Source: Prorocentrum cordatum
Lineage: Eukaryota; Sar; Dinophyceae; Prorocentrales; Prorocentraceae
Reading direction: 5' to 3'
Assembly (NCBI GenBank): GCA_963575745.1
Contig: CAUYUJ010008557.1
Location: forward strand, 824,056 to 888,055
Length of the DNA stretch: 64,000 nucleotides
The position numbers and the translations under genes are program-made. The notes under the pieces were generated by a model. That model had not been told where the DNA came from, did not search any database, and worked only from the letters and a program-made list of their open reading frames with translations. Below, piece by piece: positions 9,593-20,475 of the stretch; position 1 is the first letter of the stretch, and each line of letters opens with the position of its first letter.

Positions 9593-10224
9593 AGGAGTGT
9601 GCGATGTCTTCGCGTGTTGCCCCAGCACTGAATCCATGCTCGGCAAGCTCCAGAGGATCCCGAAGCCACCAGTGCCTAGGATACCTGCGAGCCTTCATAT
9701 ACCCGTCCGCCATGGAGATGTCCTCAGGTGTGGGCGGTGCCTTCGTGGTGTCAGTCTGGGCACCTCCAGCCCTTGTGAGGACCTCAACCCTTCTCTCTCG
9801 CTCCCTTTGACGGGGGGGGGGGCGCAAGCTCCATTGGGCTAGAGAGGTTTGCTCAAACGTTGCATATGTGTTTGTTGGTATACTGTGCGGGGCTTTTGTT
9901 TCTTGTCGGGGAAGTGAGAAGTTCCGCAACCCTTGTGCCAACCCGAAGGAGAGCTCGGATAGGTCCATGCTCTTGAGGGCGTGGTTCCTGGAAGCATTCG
10001 TAGGCTCGGCCAGTCGTTCCCCCCCTCGCCCCTGCCCGTGTTTCCTCTTTCGCCCCCCCCCCCCCCCCCTTCCCCCCTTTGCCCGTGCCTCCTCTTCGAC
10101 GGGGCAAGTCTTTTGAGGTGCTCCTCTCGTAGTTGTGCGTCGGCTGCTCGCGGGGTGACCAGGCGCGCATCGGTCACCGCGGCCACCGATGAGGAGAAAC
10201 AGGGAGATGATACTAACAGGTGGA
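9593..10224. other. LINE-A 3' flank, no gene seen
   Basis: Contains a run of C at 10053-10068 and mixed sequence. I see no convincing coding signal on either strand. A LINE 3' UTR probably occupies its first part. Confidence 0.4.
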
Positions 10225-10365
10225 GCAGGAGGAGGAGGAGGAGGAGGAGGAGGAGGAGAGGGAGGAGGAACAGGAGGAGCATGAGAACAAGGAGGAGGAG
10301 GAGGTGGAAAAAGGAGGAGCGGGAGCAGGAGGAGGAGGAGGTGGAGGAGGAGGAGGCGGGTTAGG
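10225..10365. repeat. GGA microsatellite
   Basis: A purine-only tract (AGGAGG with occasional GAA) of about 140 bp, leading into the GAT block. Confidence 0.9.
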
Positions 10366-10419
10366 ACAGGATCGGATGTAATATGATAGGATCGGACGGG
10401 CCAGGACAGGACAGGGCAG

Positions 10420-10594
10420 GACGATGACGATGACGGTGACCATGATGATGCTGATGATGATGCGTATGGTGATGATGAGGATGATGCGGGTGATGATGCT
10501 GATGCTGATGGTGATGATGTTGATGGTGATGATGGTAATGGTGATGGCAATTCTGATGATGATGTTGCGGATGACGATGATGTTGTTGTTGTTA

Positions 10595-10687
<93 letters not shown>

Positions 10688-11150
10688 CTGCTGATGATGA
10701 TGATGATGATGATGATACTGGCGGTGTTGCTGATGCTCGTGGGGATGGGGATGGGGATCGTGAGGATGAGGTGTATGACGATGATGCTGATCATGATGAT
10801 GATGATGTTGGTGTTGGTGCTGATACGGATGATAACGTTAGTGATGGCGGTGGGGGTGACGATGATGCTGAGTTCATGGTGATGATGATGGTAGTGGTGG
10901 TGTCGATGCTGGTGATGGTGATGCTGCTGCTGATGATGCGGAGGTGGATGTGGTTGAGCATGCTGGTGAGGAGTCTGTTGATGGTGGTGGTGGTGGTAAA
11001 GCTCATGGTGATAGGTAGTGGTGGTGCTAATGATGGTGGTCGATTGTGATGGCGATGATGCTGGTGATGATGATGATGCTGGCGGTTCTGGATTTGATGA
11101 TGGGGATAATTTTGATGATGAGGATGATGAAGAAGATTATGACGATAAGG
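10420..11150. repeat. GAT/ATG trinucleotide block
   Basis: About 730 bp of (GAT)n with CTG, GTG and CGG interruptions, uninterrupted between about 10597 and 10686. It reads as poly-Asp, poly-Met or poly-Ile depending on frame, so its long ORFs are artefacts. A similar GGA-then-GAT arrangement stands at 60540-61410. Confidence 0.9.
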
Positions 11151-11283
11151 GTGAGGACGCGGCGGGTGTTTGATCTATTGTTTGATTGATTGGTTAAATT
11201 GAAGAGGAGGATGAGGAAAGTGATGTTGAGGAGAAGAGAGGGATGTGGATGATAGGGCTGACCAGCAGGGAGGGTGATGCAGA

Positions 11284-11351
11284 TTATGAGAGAGAGAGGA
11301 GAGAGAGAGAGAGAGAATGACAGATGGAGTGACAGAGAGGGAGAGAGACAG

Positions 11352-11383
<32 letters not shown>

Positions 11384-11385
11384 GA
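11284..11385. repeat. GA dinucleotide tracts
   Basis: Interrupted (GA)n with CAGA variants. A shorter (TA)n-(GA)n cluster lies at 11625-11680. Confidence 0.85.
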
Positions 11386-11679
11386 TCGACCGATCGCGTC
11401 TGCTGATTATGGTCATCCGCGTCAGAGTCATAAGAGCCACGGTTTTCGAGTTCGAGCAGGGCCGATACATGTTCAGCCGAGCGTATTATTATGGACGATT
11501 GACATCTGTGTTGTGCTGATTCTTCGCGGCTTGATCTGCGCTCGAAGTATTATAAGGGCAAACATATTCGGGTTTGTGCACATAGAAAGAAATGATGGTA
11601 TACATATCTATGTGTAGAGAGAGATGGATATATATATATATATATACAAGAGAGAGAGAGACAGAGAGAGAGAGAGAGG

Positions 11680-13435
11680 AACAACAACAAGTCCAACTGA
11701 GCTGCCCCATCCCTGCTCCGTTCGAACCAATGCCATGTGCAAGGTTGCTTCTCGTTGCCCATGTTGTCGTTTCAGTGTAGGCAGCTGTCGTCGCCGTCGT
11801 GGTCGTTGCCCCCCCTCTACTCGCCTCGCTTCTGCCCTGCACTCGAGCTCCGCATCCTTGCAGCAGGACGCTGGGCGTGCTGCTCAGATGGGCCTACGGG
11901 GAGGCCGTGCCGCGTGTGGGCGACGAGGACCGAGCCCATGCGGGACAGGGGCCTACGTAGTAGCTTGAGTGCAGCCGTCTTCTTTCTGGGAGTCTCTCAG
12001 AAGCCTCTTGGGGCCCTCTGGGGGACACTGTGGGAGCGTTCGGAGCCCTCTTGGGGCTCTCTTAAGGGCCCTCTTCGGGGCCGTAAGGGCCCTGTGTGGG
12101 CGATCTTTGAGGACATGGATCAGCAGGGGGGCTCCGTGATGGCCGGATCGAAGAGGGCGGCGGTTCAGCAGATTACCTTTGACAGTTCTGTCGTGTTAGG
12201 AGTGAGAGGCGACTGCGCGCTCAGCCGAATTGTGGCTTCAGCGTCCCAGAAGTGGTATTCAATTCCTGCCCAGCCTGGGAGAAGGAGGGGGAAGGGGAGG
12301 ATGAGGAACGTGACTTTCGAAGGCCAGCCTGGGCCAGCATGTGATCTTTGAGCAGGGGGGAGGGGGCGGGGAAGATTGGGGTAGGGAGAAAGGACATCGG
12401 GGGACCCCAGCCTGGTCAGTTTTGCTCCCGCCACAGATCCTGACCCGCGGAGGTCCCCGGAGGAGGTCGCGTCACCGCGGACGAGGTCCCCAGAGGAGGT
12501 CCCTGGAGGAAGTCCTCTGAGGAGGTCCCCGGACCGGAGGAGGTCTCTGAAGGTCCGCGAGGGCCTCCAGAGGCTTCCAGAGGCCCAACAGGGGCCGAAA
12601 GCGTCCGAACTCTCGAGGGGCGAAGGCAAAACTGGGCACCCCAACCTTCCACACGCGCGCACACCGATGCTGGCCGAGGCTGAGACTGGTGAAGAGAGAA
12701 CAGGTGAGCGACGCAAAAAGTGGGGTCGTCTTCACCGACGTTGGCGCGTGAGCTGCCCGCGTAAGGCTCCAAAGTAGCGTGCCGCAATGGCGGCCCGCGC
12801 AAGCCGCCGCGGAAGGTCGCTATGTCATCTCGTGTAAGACTTCTTTCTGTTCGTCGCTCCGGTGGCCCTCCCCGAACGCACCTGCCTCCGTCGGGCTCCC
12901 GTCGGGCGGGGCCAGGGCTGGGAGTCAACTCGTCCCAGAGCGCTCCAGCACGCTCTCGCAAGCGTTCTGGAGCGCTGTGGAACGGCCGCGGCGACCACTA
13001 CATCATCCAGAGCAGCTGGATCTCCGAGATCCCCGATGTGTCCCCAGACCCCCAACGTCATCCCCGGAGGTCTCGACCCATTCCCCAGGACGGGCGGCCC
13101 CGAGGGCTGGTAGGGCCCCGAGGGCCCCGAGGGCTGGTAGGGGCCCCTGTCGGTCCCGAGGGCCCCCGGCGGCCCCGAGGGCTGGTAAGGCCCCCCAGAG
13201 GGTGAAAACAGCAAAACCACAATCATTTGTTCAGTCCGGTTTTGTCCTGGTCCTGGCTTCGTCTTATTCGGCGGCACCAAAACCGTGTGATGACGGACCG
13301 CGTGGTGACATCGGAATTCCCGACGACCTCTCCGCGCGGTGCGTCACCGCACGGTTTTGGGACCTCAGAGGCCCCGGTCGCCCGAGACGTCCTCGGAGAA
13401 CGACCCGAGTCCCCAAACCGGGTGGTGCCTCCGAA
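11680..13435. other. G+C-rich region with short G-rich tandem words, no firm gene
   Basis: Contains GGGGCCCTCTGGGG-type words (11995-12110), GAGGTCCCC-type words (12440-12600) and GGCCCCGAGGGCTGG words (13095-13195). Short codon-like stretches at 11863-11955 and 12100-12170 could be exons but have no second line of support. Confidence 0.4.
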
Positions 13436-13615
13436 TCCCAGGCACCCGGCGTCTCGATTTTTTCGAGTAATTGGCCCCCGACCTCTCGACCACTTCCCCA
13501 GGGTCGGTTTTTCATCTTGAGTCGTTGTTTGACGGTCCCGAGGCTCACAGCACGAGCCCCCAGAGGCCGGTAGCGATGAAACACCTCCGTCTCGATTTTT
13601 TCGAGACGCCGGATA
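13436..13615 (+). repeat. Dispersed repeat R1, copy 2
   Basis: Homologue of the intron 1 repeat at 857-1035. Both ends carry CGTCTCGATTTTTTCGAG-type near-palindromes (13458-13477 and 13589-13613), suggesting a small element bounded by them. Confidence 0.7.
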
Positions 13616-13711
13616 TCTGGATATTCTTCCCTCTTGAGATAGACCAGTATTTTGAAACAATCATAATGTCGGGCATCTGGGGATGGGGCGTTCTTCGAGG
13701 AAAAAACACTT

Positions 13712-13922
13712 GCGTAAACATGAGCTTTCTGAGCTCCGCGCAGATGTCTTGGATCAGTGCTGGGCGCGCTTCTGGCACCGCCTCCAGCGCGCCTCTGGCG
13801 CCGCCGGCGCGGATCTCCTGGCGGCGCCTCCGGCGACGCCTCTGGCGCGGTCTGCGCGCCAGGGAGGGAGGTCCAGCGCCGATCCAAGAATTCCGCACGG
13901 AGCTCAGACAGTTCATGTCCAT
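13712..13922. mobile_element. MITE family M1, copy 4
   Basis: Left GTAAACATGAGC..CTGAGCTCCGCGC and right GCACGGAGCTCAGACAGTTCATG mirror each other. The centre is expanded by CTGGCGC-type repeats. It keeps the family's CCAGGGAGG and CAGCGCCGATCCAAGAA block. Confidence 0.7.
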
Positions 13923-15196
13923 GTCGCTGTTCGTCCTCTACGTGTGTCGCTGTTCTTCCTCTAGTTCCAGGGGCCGCCTCGTCTTCGGCGGGTCTCGGCG
14001 CCAGCGGACGGGCCTGCGGAGGGCTGCCGAGGGCCGGCCGAGGCCCGATGGCGGCGGGTCCGCTGGCGGGGGCCCGCCGCGGTTCGGCTAAAAGCGGCAG
14101 AAGTATATCAGCATCGTTGAACCGATCCCCATTCTCATCCTCATCCCCATTCCGATCCCCACCATCCCACCACCCCGGTTGGGGATATTCCGTGGACGAC
14201 CTGTATGCGCCGTACCGCGTTGGCGTCTCCCGAGGTGTCATCAATCCTCGACCAAGGAATGGTGTGGTGCGTAGTTATTTCGACTGTCCAGGCCGGGAAA
14301 CTGTGCACTGAACTGCGTCAGAGCGGGGCCTGAAGGGAGTTCACGCTGCATGGGCGCTGTTCTCGTAGATATGCCCCTCGAAACCCGTAATGAACAGCCT
14401 ATGTCCCCATCGGGGGGGGTAAATCGGCCAGGGGGGCCCAGGCCACGCCAGTGGGGATAGAGATCGGTCAAACGTTGCTCAGTAGAGGTGAGGTGCCAAC
14501 ATGTTCTTCTGCATACATTTGGTTCCTCCGGCGCCGCTGCGAGAAGGCATGAGCGGGCGGCACTGCAGCGGGAAGCGCAGGCAGCAGCGATGATGCCACG
14601 AAGCTTCGTCCAAGGCGTCCCCGCCTTTCACGCACACACGCACACCGTCCCTGGCCTCGCCAGGATCGGTGAAGGTAGACCTTCTCCTTCCTCAATCCTC
14701 AAGGGCCGGAGGGACAATTTACGCTGCCGACGCGGCGGCGACGCCAGCGAAAGGATTTCAGGTTCAGGCCACTGGCGGTCTGAACGATCTCGGCTGTCAG
14801 AGAGCAACTGTCGTCGAAGGTTGAACAGTCCACGCGGTGTCAGGAACCAACGCGCAAGTCGCCACGGCATGAACCTGCCGGCCGTACCTCCTATGGGGTC
14901 TGCAGCAGCGGCAGGCACCTTCACACCACCACCATGCCTGGCCAGGGCCATACTGGGCCCGAGGATGGTGCCTGGAAGCGTCTGGCCTCGGCCAGGATGG
15001 TGCATATATTATGCCAGGTTCTAGGATCTAGGGCACCCGCGGGGGCGCGACGAGAGTCGTGCGTCGCTCATCGCGGGCTGCGATGCGCGACGTCAGGTGA
15101 CTTAGAGGATGGCCAGGCCAGACACGCTGGTGATGTGGAGGTGCCCTCTGCGCACGGCTAGCTCTATCGCCCTCACGGCGCGCCTCTCCCCAGCAG
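13923..15196. other. No confident gene
   Basis: Mixed G+C-rich sequence. A short helical-looking reading near 14540-14585 (RRHERAALQREAQ) is out of phase with exon 4 and was not called. Confidence 0.4.
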
Positions 15197-15313
15197 GAGC
15201 CCGAGGTTTTCATGGAGGCCTCCAGCTGCGCGCTGCCGGTGCTGGCGGCGCTGGACGTGCTTGAGGCATGCAGCATGTACGAGATGGAGCGCTTCGGCAC
15301 CCTGCTGCGGGAG
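15197..15313 (+). CDS. Isolated exon of an unidentified gene
   Basis: Between CTCCCCAGCAG|GAG and GCGGGAG|GCGCCG lies a 117-nt phase-0 stretch encoding EPEVFMEASSCALPVLAALD...VLEACSMYEMERFGTLLRE (39 residues), with a balanced, amphipathic composition very unlike the flanks. The pyrimidine-rich acceptor and GC donor fit the introns seen at the left of the window. It could be a further exon of the coiled-coil gene (same strand and phase) or of another gene. I do not recognise the domain. Confidence 0.4.
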
Positions 15314-15834
15314 GCGCCGGGCGGTCTTGCAGACGGTGGGCGGCGTTGTGCGGTCGGTTCTGGCCCAGCGTGCCGCCTCGCCCGCTCTGGCCCACCATTC
15401 GGGGGTTGCTGAGTTTGCCCCTGGCCCAAAGTGCCTCCAGCCTTTTCGCTCAAATTTGGGAGCCCCTGGGGCCCTCTGGGCCTCGTGAGGGGTGCTCTGG
15501 AGGCCGTGGGGGCCTTCTGGGAAATCCTGGGGGCACCTTTGGGCCGGCACTTCTAGCAACACCCGAAGCACGCTTCGGCATGACACGCTGTCCACGTCCC
15601 CATTTCCAAGCGTCAACCTCCCGAGGTGTCCCCAGCCTCCCGCCACGCGGAGCGGAGCGACGCACCCAGGGCATTGATGGCGCTGGCGGCGGCGGCGGCG
15701 GTGCTCGCGAGGATGACGGGGTGATGGCGGTCGTGGCATGCCGCTGAAGCTTCTGCGCCAGCGTTGAGATGCCTTTCCAGAGTGCGCGCGGCTGGGCCCG
15801 ACGCCCTCCCTCTCTTCTCCGCCTCCTCCTCCTC

Positions 15835-15915
15835 TTACTCCTCCTCCATCCTCCTCCTCCTCCTCCTCCTCCTCCTCCTCCTCCTCCTCCTCCTCCTCCT
15901 TGTCCTTCTCCTCCC
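15835..15915. repeat. TCC microsatellite
   Basis: (CTCCTC)n of about 70 bp. Confidence 0.9.
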
Positions 15916-17029
15916 TAAACAAGCCCGGGGGCACCCGAGTGGGTCCCCACCCCCGTCACCAAGGGGGACCCTCCTCCCGCCTCCCCGTCTGGTTGGCTCT
16001 TGCAGGCTGTTATTTACCAGTTGCCATTTTTTTTGTCCTTTTTCGTTGCCATACTTTGATCTTTCGGATAAGCCCGCACAGCGGGCATTTTGGACCGGCG
16101 AGCTCCGTTGAGCCTGGCGTTCCTCTTGCTGCCGCTCAAATGATTGATGCTTTCGTGGGGGTCCGAAACGAACCGAACCTCATGCCTGCTCCTGCCTCAT
16201 CTCTCCTGCCTCCTCGTGCCGCCTGTAGGTCATTCCTCCCGCTCGGTTGCTTGGCCACCGTATGCCCTCCCTCCAGGCTCACCTCCTCAGCACCCCTTGA
16301 GCGGGCAAGTACTCCCACGGGGGAGGGGCCCTCATAACCCGCCCTGGCAAGACCGCTTGCGGCACGTTTCGGACCGCCGCCAGGAAGGCATTCGTCCGGG
16401 CTCTCGAAGACTATCGCTTCCAATCTTTTAGATCGTCTCCAAGCTTTTACCGCTTCGCAGGATGAAGTGCTGACTTCTGGGTTTCTGCGGGCCCCGAGGA
16501 GCTCCGCAAGGGCCTCCGGGCCTCCTACGTTCCCTGGACTGCCGCGCGTGGCCAGAATTCCGCTGGAGTCCCTGAATTCGCCAGTCGACGACGACGGGGC
16601 CGCAAAGCGGATCTCGAACGATTAACCTTCCCGACTTTCCGACCCGCCCGCCACCCTGCCTTCTGTTCTCTGCTTTGTTCCCCCCGTTCCTTTGGCTCAG
16701 CCCTCCAGCGAGGGTCAACGACACCCAAGAGAAGGAATACCTTGACCTGCAAGCCGGCGGGGCTGCGGAGTCTCCTACGCGGTCGGTGCACAGCACGCCA
16801 TCCCCGCTCTCCTCTGCTCCGTGGGATCCCCTCGAGGCCTGACACACGCCTCGTCTTTGCTGGTATGGGAGGGGACGGCGGGCTGAGGCGGGTGGGGGGT
16901 GCGATGCGACCACCGTTGCGGACAGTGTCCCGGCCTGTCTCGGACCAGGTGGGCGAGGCCGTGGCCTCGCGACTTTGGCCTGTCTGGATGCATGCAGTGC
17001 GAGACTGTCGGCGGACGTGGAGGACTGTC
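15916..17029. other. No gene seen upstream of LINE-B fragment
   Basis: No reading frame with convincing composition on either strand. It may include decayed LINE sequence leading into the RNase H remnant. Confidence 0.35.
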
Positions 17030-17870
17030 GAGCCCCTTCGGGACTCCAAATCCTGTTCAGAGTCGGCCTGGGGGCCCATGCAGCTCGGACCCCCGCCCCC
17101 GAAGGATGGGGTCCTCGGTCGTGGCGATGATCTGGCAAGACGGCCGCTGGTCGGTCTGGGGCGATTTTCTTCCTGTCCTCGAGGGCCCCTTCCCAACGGG
17201 CCCCAGGTCCGAACTGCAGGCTGCAGGCCTTTGCAATCGCCCTCGAGCAAACCAGAGGCGACATCATCTTTGTCACTGGCCACTTGCCGCTCCTCAGCGG
17301 CTGGGCGGCGAAGCGTCAGCTCAGGCCCCATCAGGGGACGACTTCAGATACTGGCAGGCACATCCAGAAAGCTCCTGAGGCTTAGGGCCTTGGGACCGTT
17401 TCCGTGGTCTGGACGCCGTCCCACTCTGAGGGCTCCCGATGCCTTGGCAGCGATTCGGAACGCCGATTTCTGACGGTAGGCAGTGCGTGTGCCGATGCGT
17501 GGGCGGGCATCGCTGCTCAGGAGGCCTGGTCCGAAGCCCTCGTCGGCCAGGCCGAGCCCTCCGATCTGCACGACGCCGAGTATGCCATAATCCGACGTAG
17601 GGCTCGGAGGGCGCTGGCCCACGCCATGGTGCCGGACCACTGGGTCTGCGAGCGAGCGTCGTCGGCCAAGGTCAAGGGCCCGCGCTGGAAGCAACATACC
17701 TTCGAGCCTTGCGGCCGCAAGTACAGATGCACCAGGTGCGTCACAGTGACCAGTTCTCGCAGCCTGCGAGCTCCCTGGCAAATTGGCGGGCGGCCAGCGA
17801 GGCCATCACGCCAGCCGTCGGCCCTTGCGAGATCTGATTGCCCCCTGCCAGGGCCTAGGCTGGAAAGGGG
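17030..17870 (+). pseudogene. LINE-B 3' fragment: RNase H and C-terminal zinc finger
   Basis: Across two or three frames I can read MIWQDGRWSVWGDF and GPRSELQA, then FAIALEQTRGDIIFVTGHLP, then VSVVWTPSHSEG and VGSACADAWAGIAAQEA. These are the core strands and the catalytic carboxylate region of a LINE-type RNase H. A C-terminal HTFEPCGRKYRCTRC finger follows (about 17697-17740). Frameshifts and a stop near 17380 make it a dead copy. The 5' part (endonuclease, RT) is absent. It ends less than 200 bp before the DIRS element. Confidence 0.7.
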
Positions 17871-18057
17871 AAAAATATGCGAAGCGAAGCTAAGCCGAAA
17901 CCAGTTTCCGCGGGCTGCAGACCCCACTTCTTTGGGCAGCGCAGCGAATGTTACACGCGCGCAGGCCGAGGCAGCTGTGAGCGCCGTCGCCACTGCGCTT
18001 CCGTATTCGACCCCGCACCCTGGTGCGCCGATCGATGCTCCCGATATTTCCTCTCCT

Positions 18058-18139
18058 TCGACTACTTCAGTAAGGGTTTGCTTGGAAGAGAGTTGCAGAG
18101 TGCGCCGCCCTGCCGCAACCGCGGGGCTCAAGCTTTCAC
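18058..18139 (+). repeat. Split direct repeat A1
   Basis: TCGACTACTTCAGTAAGGGT... to ...GGGGCTCAAGCTTTCAC, 82 bp identical to A2 at 24585-24666. It marks the left end of the element. Confidence 0.9.
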
Positions 18140-18169
18140 GGGCGGGCGCACGCTTCTCGCGCGCGTCGC

Positions 18170-18646
18170 ATGCCCGACCTCCCGGTGGCTGTCGCGCACT
18201 GGGCAGGTCAGGCCACTTTCGCCTGGCTTGGATCCTGCCCGAGGTGCCCCGAGTCTGTCTGCGGCTCCTTCGTGTGCGGAGAGGTGCACTGCCCCCCGGC
18301 GCCAGCGTGCCCGCAGTGCCCCGCGTGCCCAGGCTGCCCCGGGGCCCCCGAGCCAGCCTGCACCACCCCTGCGGCAGCGCCGCCGTGGCTCCCTGGCTGG
18401 CTCGCGTCCGCTGGACTCCTGCTGCTGGGCGCGGCCGGAGGAGCTGTGGTGCTTGCCCTCGCGCTGGGCACCTGGCAGGTGTTGCGCTGGCTGACGGCTC
18501 AGTGTCCCCGCCGCGGGACTGATGGCGGCGGCGATGCCCCCACCGATACTACGACCCTGGCTGTGGCTCCGGTACCAGGGCGAGGCGCTGTACCACCAGC
18601 GGCGCGTTGTCGGGGTGCTGGCCTCCTCGGCGACTCAAGTGACTGA
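18170..18646 (+). CDS. Cys-Pro-rich single-pass membrane protein of the DIRS element
   Basis: 158 residues. The N-terminal third has a run of CPxC motifs (CPRCPESVCG, CPPAPACPQCPACPGCPG), probably metal- or disulfide-bonded. Residues about 92-118 (WLPGWLASAGLLLLGAAGG... to LALGTWQVL) form one strong hydrophobic transmembrane segment followed by a basic stretch. It begins 30 bp after repeat A1 and overlaps the Gag start by 125 nt in another frame. Its function is unknown. Membrane targeting of the particle is conceivable, but nothing in the sequence proves it. The first ATG after A1 was taken as start. Confidence 0.6.
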   Translation: MPDLPVAVAHWAGQATFAWLGSCPRCPESVCGSFVCGEVHCPPAPACPQCPACPGCPGAPEPACTTPAAAPPWLPGWLASAGLLLLGAAGGAVVLALALGTWQVLRWLTAQCPRRGTDGGGDAPTDTTTLAVAPVPGRGAVPPAARCRGAGLLGDSSD

Positions 18647-20087
18647 CGCCGACGAGGTCATCGGCGTCTCGCCGGACGGCGACCCCGAGCAGATCGACCT
18701 CTCAGGGGCCTCGCGGGACATCGAGGCCTGGCGCTGGTCGGAGGTCTTCCGTCCTCCCCCGCCTGGTATCCCGCGAGGTCAGGTGTACCGCTTCCAGCAG
18801 GAGCCCGACGCCGCCGCCCTCGCCACGACGCGCGCGGACGCCGAGGCGTTCTGCGACGCCGCCTTCCTCGCTCGCGAGCGGGCGGCAGGGCAGCCAGCGG
18901 TGCTCCCGGCGACGGGCAGCCTGGTCGACGCCGTGTGGCCCGCGCCCGCAGCGCCAGCCGCGGCCGCCGCTGTGGCCCCCGCAGCCCCCGGGCTGCCGCT
19001 AGCGCTCCCTGGGATGGCGCCCCCCCCGGGCCCTCCGGCCCTGGGCGCCCCCGCCGCGGCCGCCGCCCCGCTGGCCCTGCTCGGAGCACCCCCAGCCGCG
19101 CTGCCTGGCGCTGCTCCACCGGGGGCGGTGGTGGCGGCCCCGCTGGCCGCCGCGGCGCCTGGAGCCGCCGCCCCGGCCGCCTTCCCCGCGGCCATGGCTG
19201 CTGGCGCCCCTGCAGCTGGGGCCCCGCTGGCCGCAGGACTGGGCATGGTGGCAGCGGCACCCTACCCAATGATGGTCACGGTTGAGACGACGACGTACGG
19301 CCCGCGTGGGACTCCAGTGGCTCCGAACGGCACGGAGGTCATGTCTGGCGACATCGGCATCCACACGGCTCCTGGCTATGGTGGCTTGCTGGTTCGTACG
19401 ATTCGTTCCGACCAGGTGCAGGATTTCAAGGGCCTCGAGGCAGCGGGTGATGCCCGCCTCCTCAGCGTGATCGCGGTGAATGGTCAACGCTCTCGTCGAG
19501 CATGGCGTGACGTGGCCAGCTCGCTATCCGAGATCGCTTTCCCCGACTGGGCGATAGAGGGCCCCCGCACCACCCTTTGGTGCTGCCGATGGATCGACCG
19601 TCGGGGCGGGGGCCCTCTCGACCACCACCGTTTCTTCGTGATGGTCCACCGCCTCCACAAGGACAGCTGGGGTGTCCCGATGCACGAGTTCGGGATGAAG
19701 GCCCTCGAGACCCTCGGCGCCTACGACTCGCTCGACCTGCCGAACGTCGCGGGGATCGAGTCGCTAATGCGCGAAGTCCAGCTGGTCGAGTATGCGTATG
19801 CCAAGCACGGCGGGTTTGCTGGAGCCAGCACTGAGGTTGCCGACGGCGACCTGAATGCCAAGAAGAAGGGCCGTGGCCGTGGCCGCGGACGAGGAGGCGC
19901 CGCGGGCGCCTTCGGCTACCTGGACGAGCACACCGCCTTCCGGGGGCAGCGTGAGACGGGAGACGCCATGGTGCGCCCCGCCCTGGTCGAGTGGGTTGGC
20001 AAGCAAGCCGAACGCGATGCCAACATTTTAAAGCAGGTCCGAAAAGCCCGAGAAGAGCGGGCTGATGCGGGCCATGGTCCAAATTAG
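18522..20087 (+). CDS. DIRS-element Gag-like protein
   Basis: 521 residues. An N-terminal globular part (residues 20-130) precedes an Ala/Pro-rich linker (about 140-245). A conserved-looking core follows (TIRSDQVQDFKGLEAAGDAR, VASSLSEIAFPDWAIEGPRT, MHEFGMKALETLGAYDSLDL), then a basic RGRGRGRGG tract near residue 450 and a helical tail ending KARE. The position before RT and the basic, RNA-binding-like tail fit a structural Gag. The Arg-Gly run is a likely nucleic-acid-binding site. It is intact, and the stop lies about 390 nt before the RT start used here. Confidence 0.65.
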   Translation: MAAAMPPPILRPWLWLRYQGEALYHQRRVVGVLASSATQVTDADEVIGVSPDGDPEQIDLSGASRDIEAWRWSEVFRPPPPGIPRGQVYRFQQEPDAAALATTRADAEAFCDAAFLARERAAGQPAVLPATGSLVDAVWPAPAAPAAAAAVAPAAPGLPLALPGMAPPPGPPALGAPAAAAAPLALLGAPPAALPGAAPPGAVVAAPLAAAAPGAAAPAAFPAAMAAGAPAAGAPLAAGLGMVAAAPYPMMVTVETTTYGPRGTPVAPNGTEVMSGDIGIHTAPGYGGLLVRTIRSDQVQDFKGLEAAGDARLLSVIAVNGQRSRRAWRDVASSLSEIAFPDWAIEGPRTTLWCCRWIDRRGGGPLDHHRFFVMVHRLHKDSWGVPMHEFGMKALETLGAYDSLDLPNVAGIESLMREVQLVEYAYAKHGGFAGASTEVADGDLNAKKKGRGRGRGRGGAAGAFGYLDEHTAFRGQRETGDAMVRPALVEWVGKQAERDANILKQVRKAREERADAGHGPN

Positions 20088-20475
20088 TTTTGGACGCACG
20101 GCGGTCGCCCCCCCTGGCGCCCGCTGTTCACATTCTGTGGGGCTAGGCTCGCCGTGGCAGGCGCGCCTCGATTTTCTGCCAGCAGAGGCGCAGGGCCGCG
20201 CCATCACCTTCCCCTTCCTCCTGTCATCCTCGTGCTCTGGCCATCGCGTGGCGCCTGGTCCCATGTCGAGAGCGTGCCCTCGTGATTATTTCCCCTGCCT
20301 GTGCCGGCCTCCTCTGACCCCCCTAGGACCTCTGTCTCGCGCAAAGTTCGGAGGAGATTCGAGGTCCACCGTCAGTCAGCATCCTTGGTCTCCGAGGTGG
20401 TTTCGGTCTTGAATCAGTTACGCGGTCAACACGGTTCGGACAGCGGTCAAACAGTATCGGCGGCCCAGAAGGCGT

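Larger units (their letters stand above)
7654..9600 (+). mobile_element. LINE-A: internally deleted non-LTR retrotransposon
   Basis: The order is spliced-leader relict, 5' UTR, intact ORF1 (7787-8956), the first residues of an apurinic-type endonuclease (ALCTWNARAPL, about 9010-9050), then directly the RNase H domain (about 9090-9592). The rest of the endonuclease and all of the RT are missing, so this is a non-autonomous derivative that may depend on a full LINE for movement. The 3' end is not defined. A pyrimidine-rich tract precedes the 5' end. Confidence 0.75.

Noticed and set aside
10424-11049. Long poly-Met, poly-Asp and poly-Ile ORFs on both strands.
   Set aside because: Pure GAT microsatellite translation; the same holds for 60670-61473.
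11863-11959. Possible exon reading TLGVLLRWAYGEAVPRVGDE.
   Set aside because: Reasonable composition but no partner exon, phase or homology to support it.
12100-12170. IFEDMDQQGGSVMAGSKRAA, faintly EF-hand-like.
   Set aside because: Too short, lacks a proper Ca-binding loop, and no clear splice sites.
14535-14590. Helical RRHERAALQREAQ near 14540 as exon 5 of the coiled-coil gene.
   Set aside because: Its frame does not match the phase-0 end of exon 4.
18124-18133. GGGGCTCAAGC inside DIRS repeat A1 (and in A2).
   Set aside because: Short, without the CCATTTT part, and it belongs to the terminal repeat.
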